15,310 nt of DNA from Clostridiales bacterium. Lineage in GTDB: Bacteria > Bacillota > Clostridia > Oscillospirales > Acutalibacteraceae. A program made the position numbers and the translations under genes. The notes beneath the pieces were generated by a model. The model did no database searches. It was not told the DNA's origin and saw only the letters and a list, made by a program, of their open reading frames with translations. The stretch covers positions 1 to 15,310 of the forward strand of contig JAAVYX010000230.1 of NCBI GenBank assembly GCA_022791355.1. Reading direction: 5' to 3'. Positions 7,241 through 12,644 of the stretch are shown here, one piece after another (within the stretch, counting starts at the first letter, position 1; the number at the start of each line of letters is the position of its first letter).

Positions 7241-7345
7241 ATTTTCGCGCAGCTAGGCATCGTCCTTGCGCGGGAAGATATTTGCAAACACAACTTGGGG
7301 ATACAGATTATGTTTCCGGGTTGCCAAACGCTTTATATTCGGCAA

Positions 7346-7421
7346 CCCGGCGCTTCGGGCTCGCCTGCCGCGGAATGCTGGTCCGCTGCTCCAGAATCGT
7401 CCCGCGGCATGAAACGCCGCT
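7346..7421. repeat. Dispersed intergenic repeat, copy 2
   Basis: It shares CCCGGCG-TTCGGGCTCGCCT-CCGC with the copy at 8931-9019 and GCTGGTCCG...TCCAGAA.CGT...CGCGGCAT with the copy at 7146-7240. The GAGAG/CTCTC hairpin is missing here, as if deleted. It ends about 50 bases after the pgi stop (minus-strand sense). Confidence 0.65.
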
Positions 7422-7474
7422 GTCAACGATTCTTGCGTAACGGTTATTTTTTCGGACAGCCCCGACGGCGCCTC

Positions 7475-8815
7475 TTATTCTCCCAGTCTTGCCTCCAGCT
7501 GGGCTTTCTGGGCTTCGTAGCCCGGCTTGCCCAGCAGGGCGAACATATTCTTTTTATAGCTCTCCACTCCCGGCTGGTCAAAGGGATTGACCCCCAGAAG
7601 ATAACCGGATATGGCGCAGGCCTTTTCAAAGAAGTAGATCAGCCGGCCCAGGTTTTCCTCGTCGGCCTTATCCATCTCCAGCGACAGATTGGGAACCCCC
7701 CCGTCGGTATGGGCCAAAACGGTTCCCTGGAAGGCCTTTTGATTGACGTAGGACATAGGCCGCCCGGCCAGGAAATTCAAACCGTCCCCATCGTCCGCCT
7801 CCTGCTGAATGATTACGTCGCCGCCGCAGTCCCCTATGGTCACCACCGTCTCAAACATGACCCGGCTGCCGTCTTGGATAAACTGGCCCATGGAATGCAG
7901 GTCGGTGGAGAAGGTAACCGAGGCCGGGAAAAGTCCCTTATGGTCCTTGCCCTCGCTTTCGCCGTAGAGCTGCTTGAACCACTCGGCCATCATGGTAAAC
8001 CGGGGCTCGTAGCTGACCAGAAGCTCCACCGCCTTGCCCTTATTGTAAAAGGCGTTGCGCAGGGCCGCGTAACGGTAACAGTCGTTGGCCGCAAGGTCCG
8101 GGTTGGCGTATTCCTCCCGGGCCGCCGCCGCGCCGGCCATGAGGGCGGCGATATCCGCCCCCGAGACGGCGATGGGCAGAAGTCCCACGGCGGTGAGGAC
8201 CGAGAACCGGCCGCCCACGTCGTCGGGGATGACGAAGGTTTCGTAGCCCTTTTGATCGGCCAACTGCTTCAAGGTGCCTCTAGCCTTATCGGTGGTGCAG
8301 TAAATCCGTTTGGCCGCGCCCTCCTCGCCGTACTGCTCCTCCAGCAGCTTGCGGAAAACCCGGAAGGCGATGGCCGGCTCGGTGGTGGTGCCGGATTTGG
8401 AGATGATATTCACCGACACCCGCTTGCCCTCGCAGATTTTCAGCAGGTCGGCCAGGGCCGAGCCGCTGATGCCGTTGCCGGCGAAATAGATATCCGGCGT
8501 ATCCTTTTGCAGATTGTTGTAGTAAGGCGAACGCAAAAACTCGATGGCCGCCCGAGCGCCCAGATAGGAGCCGCCGATACCGATGACCACCAGCACGTCG
8601 CTGTCGGCCTGGATGCGCCGGGCCGCGGCCTGGATACGGACAAACTCCTCTTTATCGTAGTTCACCGGCAGGTCCACCCAGCCCAAAAAGTCGTTGCCCA
8701 GGCCGGAACGGTCGTGCAGCTGCTTGTGCGCGGCGGCCACCAGAGGGGCCATGCCTGTCAGATCGTTTTCCCGGATAAATCCGGCCGCATACTTTTCACT
8801 AAATTTTACCGCCAT
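7475..8815 (-). CDS. pgi: Glucose-6-phosphate isomerase
   Basis: Pgi interconverts glucose-6-phosphate and fructose-6-phosphate in the cytosol, linking glycolysis, gluconeogenesis and cell-wall sugar supply. The 446-residue length fits the short Bacillota type. The two sugar-isomerase (SIS) domains are visible through GIGGSYLGARAA at 79-90 and SKSGTTTEPA at 139-148. The catalytic region GESEGK lies at 285-290, DLHSMGQ with its conserved histidine at 305-311, and the C-terminal family signature FDQPGVESYKK at 412-422. The frame is open for another 59 codons upstream to 8992, but that extension runs through an intergenic repeat. The ATG at 8815 has GGAG six bases upstream and gives the normal N-terminus. 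It is probably transcribed alone from a promoter near 9082-9110. Confidence 0.97.
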   Translation of the reverse strand: MAVKFSEKYAAGFIRENDLTGMAPLVAAAHKQLHDRSGLGNDFLGWVDLPVNYDKEEFVRIQAAARRIQADSDVLVVIGIGGSYLGARAAIEFLRSPYYNNLQKDTPDIYFAGNGISGSALADLLKICEGKRVSVNIISKSGTTTEPAIAFRVFRKLLEEQYGEEGAAKRIYCTTDKARGTLKQLADQKGYETFVIPDDVGGRFSVLTAVGLLPIAVSGADIAALMAGAAAAREEYANPDLAANDCYRYAALRNAFYNKGKAVELLVSYEPRFTMMAEWFKQLYGESEGKDHKGLFPASVTFSTDLHSMGQFIQDGSRVMFETVVTIGDCGGDVIIQQEADDGDGLNFLAGRPMSYVNQKAFQGTVLAHTDGGVPNLSLEMDKADEENLGRLIYFFEKACAISGYLLGVNPFDQPGVESYKKNMFALLGKPGYEAQKAQLEARLGE

Positions 8816-8851
8816 TTTTATCTCCGCTTTCTTTTCTGATGTGGGTTTCCT

Positions 8852-8870
8852 CGGCCGGCAAAACCGGCCG
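8852..8870 (-). repeat. Hairpin in the pgi leader
   Basis: A perfect 7-bp GC stem with a five-base loop lies 37 bases upstream of the pgi ATG. There is no T-run, so it looks more like an mRNA-stability or leader structure than a terminator. Confidence 0.5.
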
Positions 8871-8930
8871 GTTTGCGCCGCGGGAGCAAAGGGCGACGCG
8901 CGGTCTTCGGCCCTGCGGCCGTTAGCGTAG

Positions 8931-9019
8931 CCCGGCGTTTCGGGCTCGCCTACCGCCCCTCGCCGACCTGAGAGAATCCCTCTCCGCTCCATGCGCGTCC
9001 CGCGGTACGCCGTACCGCT
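8931..9019. repeat. Dispersed intergenic repeat, copy 3
   Basis: It shares CCCGGCG-TTCGGGCTCGCCT with copy 2, and GAGAG-AATCC-CTCTCCG-TCCA (hairpin 8970-8984) with copy 1. The 10-mer CGTCCCGCGG (8996-9005) also occurs in copy 2 (7398-7407) and again at 15225-15234. The copy lies inside the presumed pgi leader. Confidence 0.65.
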
Positions 9020-9081
9020 ACCAACGCGCCTTGCGCTTCGGGGATTATCTCAGGCTCGCGGCGTCGGCGTTTCTTATTACT

Positions 9082-9110
9082 ATATTACAATATTCCCCAA
9101 TACATTGCAA
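9082..9110 (-). promoter_or_regulatory. Candidate promoter of pgi
   Basis: On the minus strand TTGCAA (9110-9105, 4 of 6 consensus matches) and TAATAT (9087-9082, 4 of 6) are separated by 17 bases. They lie in the only AT-rich stretch between dacF and pgi. The individual hexamers are weak, so this is tentative. Confidence 0.4.
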
Positions 9111-9169
9111 CTGAAAAAGCCGCTTTCGAAAATTTAATAGAAAATTTATCTTTTCCATACGCCCGGACC

Positions 9170-10429
9170 TTACAGGGTGAACAGGGCCGACAAAAGACGT
9201 CCTACCGCCCGGCCGAAAGTCAATCGCTCCACCGTTTCGGCGGCCAGGATATTCACGCAGCCCACCTCCTCTTCATCCAGCGTCAGACGGATTTGCCCGA
9301 TTTGCTGGCCGGCGTAGACCGGCGCTTCGATTTCGGACAGAATATCCACATTCTGGACAAGGTCGCCCTGCCGGCCTTTGGCTACCAGGATACTGTCCAT
9401 CTCCTCCACCTTGACCGGCGTGGTCTGCCGCACCCCCTTTTTCACCGGGATGTCGCCGAGCAGGGCCGGGTCTACCTCCACGGTGACTTTGGTCCAGTTG
9501 GCGAAGCCGTGATCCAGCAGCTTACGGGCGCTGTTAAAGCGGTCGTTGCTGGAGGGGCAGCCCAACACCACGGCCACCAGCTCCATATTGTCCTTCTGGG
9601 CCGTGGCGGACAGGCAGCTCCCCGCCTGACTAGTGGTGCCGGTTTTCAGCCCGGTAGCCCCGGGATAGAACCGCACCAGCTTATTGGTGTTGACCAGGCT
9701 GGATTGGCCGCCCCGCAGGGTATCCATCCAGATGGTGGTGTAATTTTTAATCAGCTCGTGCTGGATGAGGGCCCGGGACATGACCGCCACGTCAAAGGCC
9801 GAGGTAAGATGGCCGTCGGCGTCCAGACCGGTGCAGTTGATAAAATGGGTATCCTGCATTCCCAGCTCCTGAGCCCGCCGGTTCATCTGCTCAACAAACC
9901 CTTCCTCGCTGCCGGCCACCAGCTCGGCCAACGCGACCGTCGCGTCGTTGGCCGAGGCCACGCAGGTCGCCTTGAGCAGTTCGTCCACCGTCATGGTCTC
10001 CCCCGGCTCCAGCCAGATTTGGGAGCCGCCCATGGAGCAGGCGTAGTCGCTGGCGGTAACCACCGTTTGCAGGTCGAACTTGCCCTGATCGATGGCCTCC
10101 ATAATCAGCAGCAAAGACATGATTTTAGTGATGGAGGCTGGGGAAAGCTTCTCGTGGGCGTTCTGCTCATAAAGCAGACGGCCGGTGGAGACCTCCATCA
10201 GGGCCGCCCCCTTGGCGGGAAGCTGCAAATCGGTTCCGGGGGCGGCAGCCGTCTCGACTACCGTCTCCAGAGGCTCCATCAAATCGTCCGAATAATACTC
10301 GGTGGCGATCTGTTTTTGGTAGGCTTCCTCCTCCTTACTGGCGGGTATGACCCCGTCGGCCCAAGAGGCCAGGGGGAACGCCAGCATAAGACTCATTGCT
10401 AAACAAATGATTTTTAAAATCTTTGGCAT
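9170..10429 (-). CDS. dacF: D-alanyl-D-alanine carboxypeptidase, DacF/PBP5-like
   Basis: This class C penicillin-binding protein removes the terminal D-alanine from peptidoglycan pentapeptides outside the cell, limiting cross-linking. The 419-residue protein starts with a signal peptide (basic MPKILK, hydrophobic core 7-21, probable cleavage after ASWA near 21-24). The active-site motifs are all present: SxxK as S99-I-T-K102, SAN at 159-161 and KTG at 262-264. A PBP5-type C-terminal domain follows from about 318. The last 20 residues (VERLTFGRAVGRLLSALFTL) could form the amphipathic membrane anchor of this family. The ATG at 10429 is preceded by GGAGGTG with a proper spacer. DacF paralogues in spore formers act in cortex formation, but vegetative DacA-type roles cannot be excluded from sequence alone. 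Confidence 0.95.
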   Translation of the reverse strand: MPKILKIICLAMSLMLAFPLASWADGVIPASKEEEAYQKQIATEYYSDDLMEPLETVVETAAAPGTDLQLPAKGAALMEVSTGRLLYEQNAHEKLSPASITKIMSLLLIMEAIDQGKFDLQTVVTASDYACSMGGSQIWLEPGETMTVDELLKATCVASANDATVALAELVAGSEEGFVEQMNRRAQELGMQDTHFINCTGLDADGHLTSAFDVAVMSRALIQHELIKNYTTIWMDTLRGGQSSLVNTNKLVRFYPGATGLKTGTTSQAGSCLSATAQKDNMELVAVVLGCPSSNDRFNSARKLLDHGFANWTKVTVEVDPALLGDIPVKKGVRQTTPVKVEEMDSILVAKGRQGDLVQNVDILSEIEAPVYAGQQIGQIRLTLDEEEVGCVNILAAETVERLTFGRAVGRLLSALFTL

Positions 10430-10754
10430 GATTATCGCACCTCCGCATCATGGGATCAGGGCTTGCCCCTATCCTTTCCCTAATACTTATGCGAAGGAAC
10501 GGCAGTCCATGCCATATACCTCCAAAGGGACTGCGCGCCTGCCAACCCTTCCCCCAAAAGGGTCCGCACAGGCCGCGCAAAAGCGGGCGGACAATCGCTT
10601 CGCTCACGGCGGCCGGCTTCCGTCCGCCGTGTGTGAGAAAAGGTTCGCTGGACCATAGTTCCTGCGTCCGCCTTACAGATCCAGCGTCTTGCCGGGCGAC
10701 GGTTCACCCCTTACGGGGCTTATGTCTGTCCCTTATGGAGCTACGTTAGACCCT
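10430..10754. other. Intergenic region upstream of dacF, with hairpins
   Basis: I see no gene here. The region contains CACGGCGG/CCGCCGTG (10605-10631), CGCTGGA/TCCAGCG (10646-10652 with 10680-10686, long loop) and a three-copy 22-base tandem repeat at its right end. None is followed by a convincing T-run. A dacF promoter must lie here or further upstream, but I cannot pick one. Confidence 0.5.
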
Positions 10755-10764
10755 TTACAAGGCT
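10707..10764. repeat. Three imperfect 22-base tandem repeats, each a mini-hairpin
   Basis: CCCCTTACGGGGCT (10707), TCCCTTATGGAGCT (10729) and CCCTTTACAAGGCT (10751) start at an exact 22-base spacing. Each pairs with itself (CCCC/GGGG, TCC/GGA, CCTT/AAGG). The paired bases differ between copies while self-complementarity is largely kept. The third copy contains the TAA stop of the kinase-like gene (10755-10757). Confidence 0.65.
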
Positions 10765-11393
10765 GGATCGGGTCCCTCGGAAAGCCGCACGATTTCCTCA
10801 ATCAAACGCTCGGACCCCTGAACGCCCAGTTTGCCCGCGTCGACGCAGTAATCGTAGCTGTCCGCCCGGTTCCAATCCTTACCCGTATAAAAATTGTAGT
10901 AGTTGCCGCGCTTTTTATCGGCCTTCAGAACGTAGGCCCGGGCCTTATCCTCCGACAGCTTTTCCAGCTCCACAATCCGCTTGACCCGGATGCCCAAATC
11001 GGCGTGGACATATACGCTGATCAGCCGGGGATTCTCCCGCAGCACATAGTCGGCGCAGCGGCCCACGATCACGCAGGGGCCCTCTTCCGCAATGCGCCGG
11101 ACGGCCTCGGCCTGCTTTAAGAAAAGCTGGTCGTTGGATAAAAACTGAGAGTAATCCGTGTAAGCCCCGGCCATCATGTGACTGCCCACCGACAGGGAAT
11201 AGAGAAAGCTGTTGGTGGGCTTCTCGTCGGCCTCCTCAAAGGCGGTCTGGCTCAAGCCGCTCTGCTTGGCGGCCTCTACCAGCAGTTCCTTGTCGTAAAA
11301 GGGAATTTCCAGCCGTTCGGCCAGCAGTTTGCCGATTTGGCGGCCGCCGCTTCCCAGCTGCCGGGCCAGCGTGATGACTCGATTGGTTTTCAT
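10755..11393 (-). CDS. Cytidylate-kinase-like family protein
   Basis: This 212-residue protein matches the cytidylate-kinase-like family (Cytidylate_kin2 type) common in gut Bacillota. The N-terminus MKTNRVITLARQLGSGGRQIGK carries a glycine-rich nucleotide-binding loop (14-21), and ITLARQLGSGG is characteristic. Other family blocks are PFYDKELL (31-38), CVIVGRCADYVL (107-118), the LID-like basic stretch around 157-162 (KADKKR) and YYNFYTGKDW (165-174). It is probably a cytosolic P-loop kinase, but the physiological substrate of this branch is not established, so CMP should not be assumed. I chose the ATG at 11393 because AAGGAGAGG precedes it; the 33-codon open extension to 11492 overlaps the upstream gene. 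It lies 44 bases after the small gene at 11438-11761 and is likely co-transcribed with it. Its stop lies in a tandem repeat. Confidence 0.9.
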   Translation of the reverse strand: MKTNRVITLARQLGSGGRQIGKLLAERLEIPFYDKELLVEAAKQSGLSQTAFEEADEKPTNSFLYSLSVGSHMMAGAYTDYSQFLSNDQLFLKQAEAVRRIAEEGPCVIVGRCADYVLRENPRLISVYVHADLGIRVKRIVELEKLSEDKARAYVLKADKKRGNYYNFYTGKDWNRADSYDYCVDAGKLGVQGSERLIEEIVRLSEGPDPAL

Positions 11394-11437
11394 ATGCGAT
11401 CCTCTCCTTATTCTGGATTCGGGATAAAAAACATTCT

Positions 11438-11761
11438 CTAAATGCAATGTGGGAAAAATAAAACTTCGTAATCCGGGCCAAGTTCTGCGCAAAGCCGCTT
11501 ATACGCAGACACGGCTTCCTCCGTAAACGCCGCTTGCTGCGACTGATCCCAAAGCAAACCGCGCCCTGGGTCCTCCCAATTTAACGCCGTATCATGCCGG
11601 TCAATCAAGTCGTTTAGTAAATTTGCAAGTTCTTGGGAGATTGGTAAGCTCTTCGTTTCAATCGGATAAGCTTGAAATTTTGCTCTGGCGGCGGCGTTAT
11701 CGCTCCAAACACATACCCCGCAGGACCAGTCATACATAAATTTTAATTTATATTTAGCCAT
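11438..11761 (-). CDS. Small conserved-looking protein of unknown function
   Basis: I do not recognise a named family. The 107-residue protein is soluble, with no signal peptide or membrane helix. It is rich in aromatic residues: FMYDWSCGVCVWS (8-20), a central LPISQELANLLNDLIDRHDTALNW (39-62) and a DPGRGLLWD segment (64-72). The Trp/Asp pattern looks like a real conserved domain, and I vaguely recall similar short hypothetical proteins in Bacillota. A CxxC pair (C14, C17) is present. The ATG at 11761 has AAGGGGGG upstream. Its codons look more AT-rich than those of its neighbours (runs such as AAATATAAATTAAAA near the start), and it lies at the edge of an 880-base repeat-rich gap, so recent acquisition is possible. 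The next gene downstream is the kinase-like gene. Confidence 0.75.
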   Translation of the reverse strand: MAKYKLKFMYDWSCGVCVWSDNAAARAKFQAYPIETKSLPISQELANLLNDLIDRHDTALNWEDPGRGLLWDQSQQAAFTEEAVSAYKRLCAELGPDYEVLFFPHCI

Positions 11762-11967
11762 GTAAGCCCCCCTTAACAGCCGGTTTGCCGGTAGGCTAAA
11801 ATTGGTTCTATGGTTGAGCTGAAAGGGCGGTTTAGCGGCGAATTTCTTTTTTGTTTAACTTGGGTAGAAAATTCATGGCAGATATGCTTTTTCTTTTTTT
11901 GACTGAGATCGAGGTTTCGCGCCCGATTTCCCTATGTGGATGCTCTAACACTTAATCCCGTAGCGCG

Positions 11968-11999
11968 CCCCATCTTTTGCCCCGCGACAAAAGATGGGG
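11968..11999. repeat. 12-bp perfect hairpin
   Basis: CCCCATCTTTTG (11968-11979) pairs perfectly with CAAAAGATGGGG (11988-11999) across the loop CCCCGCGA. No T-run follows on either strand, so it is not a standard intrinsic terminator. Confidence 0.75.
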
Positions 12000-12036
12000 G
12001 AGATAGACGTTACCGCCTACGGCGCCCCTAAGGATA

Positions 12037-12074
12037 CCCCCTTCCGTTTTTGGGGGCTTACCCCCATGACCCCC
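12037..12074. repeat. Alternating C5/G5/C5/C5 blocks with competing stems
   Basis: CCCCC (12037-12041), GGGGG (12052-12056), CCCCC (12061-12065) and CCCCC (12070-12074) are spaced so that the single G5 block can pair with the left or either right C5 block. The tightest stem is GGGGG-CTTA-CCCCC. Confidence 0.6.
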
Positions 12075-12422
12075 GCCGCAAGCAGAACCTACCGGGTATG
12101 CGGCAAGTAGCGCTTCTCAGAAACCTGGAGAGCCAAAAAATCGTACCTATTTGGGGGTCAGGAAGTAAGGAGACTCCCAAGAATCTGGCGGGATGTAACC
12201 TAAACCTGGTTCTATGAACAACGGCCGCCAGCGTATCTGCGCTTTAGCTGGGTATGTTTCACTTATCCGCCGATAGGGGGAGGTAACCGTTATCTCTTTT
12301 TTTAGGAATCGATAAGAAAGCAGCCGGTAATGAAGGGGAAGAGAGCAGAGTAAATGGACAAAGTCCATTCGTGCAGATGGGCTGCAGAGCAATCCATGAA
12401 ATTTCCGGGAGCGCGTCTTTTG

Positions 12423-12452
12423 CGTCCTTTTCTTCGCGCGAAGAAAAGGACG
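12423..12452. repeat. 30-base perfect palindrome
   Basis: CGTCCTTTTCTTCGC is followed at once by its exact reverse complement, with no spacer. It could be a cruciform site, a protein-binding site or the mark of a dispersed repeat. The neighbouring TGCGTC and GACGTC keep a degenerate symmetry around it. Confidence 0.85.
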
Positions 12453-12644
12453 TCGAGCCTCGCGATTGGAAATGGAGTATTCACGCGCGGAACCTCACGT
12501 GCAGCCACCAAAAGAAAAACTATATAGTTATATAGTTTATATGCCATATTATACCACGCCGTATATGCATTTTCAACTGTTTGCAAAAATAAACTACTTG
12601 CAATTATGTGTAATTAACATAATGCGACAGAAACAAACAGAAGA

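Larger units (their letters stand above)
6917..7474. other. Non-coding region upstream of the P-loop gene, with repeats
   Basis: No open frame here resembles a protein; short frames read through GC-rich repeats. It contains two copies of a dispersed hairpin repeat (7146-7240 and 7346-7421). It also contains a strong inverted repeat CCGGGTTGCC/GGCAACCCGG (7316-7325 with 7341-7350, loop of 15), which lacks a T-run on either strand. The promoter of the P-loop gene must be within it, but I cannot identify it with confidence. Confidence 0.6.
8816..9169. other. Leader region of pgi: hairpin, repeat copy and candidate promoter
   Basis: The region holds no credible gene. From the pgi side it contains a 7-bp stem CGGCCGG-CAAAA-CCGGCCG (8852-8870), a repeat copy (8931-9019) and an AT-rich stretch with a candidate promoter (9082-9110). 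If that promoter is used, the pgi leader would be about 260 nt and would contain the repeat. No known riboswitch architecture is recognisable. Confidence 0.55.
11762..12644. other. About 880 bases without a supported gene, rich in inverted repeats
   Basis: Open frames of 81 and 94 codons on the minus strand run through palindromes, lack good ribosome sites and have no recognisable domain, so I do not call them. The region holds a small CCGG-TTTG-CCGG hairpin (11780-11791), a 12-bp hairpin (11968-11999), an alternating C5/G5 array (12037-12074), a 30-base perfect palindrome (12423-12452), and an AT-rich end (about 12515-12640) with the repeated octamer TATATAGT and an ATTATGT/ACATAAT stem (12603-12623). 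It may be the remains of a mobile element or a cluster of dispersed repeats. Confidence 0.55.

Noticed and set aside
7006..7293. A 95-codon minus-strand open frame
   Set aside because: It is read through intergenic repeat copy 1, the same kind of sequence that makes the false N-terminal extension of pgi.
7316..7350. The 10-bp stem CCGGGTTGCC/GGCAACCCGG as the pgi terminator
   Set aside because: It has a 15-base loop and no T-run on either strand, so I left it as an inverted repeat.
6485..8839. A 784-codon open frame on the plus strand
   Set aside because: It runs antisense through the P-loop gene, a repeat region and pgi. The translation has no domain-like pattern, while the minus-strand products carry clear family motifs. 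High GC on the coding strand explains the absence of stops.
8816..8992. The 59-codon in-frame N-terminal extension of pgi
   Set aside because: It covers a leader hairpin and repeat copy 3. The ATG at 8815 has its own ribosome site and gives the normal isomerase N-terminus.
9293..10402. A 369-codon plus-strand open frame
   Set aside because: It is antisense to dacF, with low-complexity His/Gly/Gln-rich translation and no recognisable motif.
10707..10764. The 22-base tandem repeats as a CRISPR array
   Set aside because: There are only three imperfect units, continuous and self-complementary, with no spacer-like unique segments of proper size and no cas genes.
12147..12586. Two overlapping minus-strand open frames (81 and 94 codons) in the large gap
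   Set aside because: They have no good ribosome site and no domain-like sequence. One is read through the 30-base palindrome.
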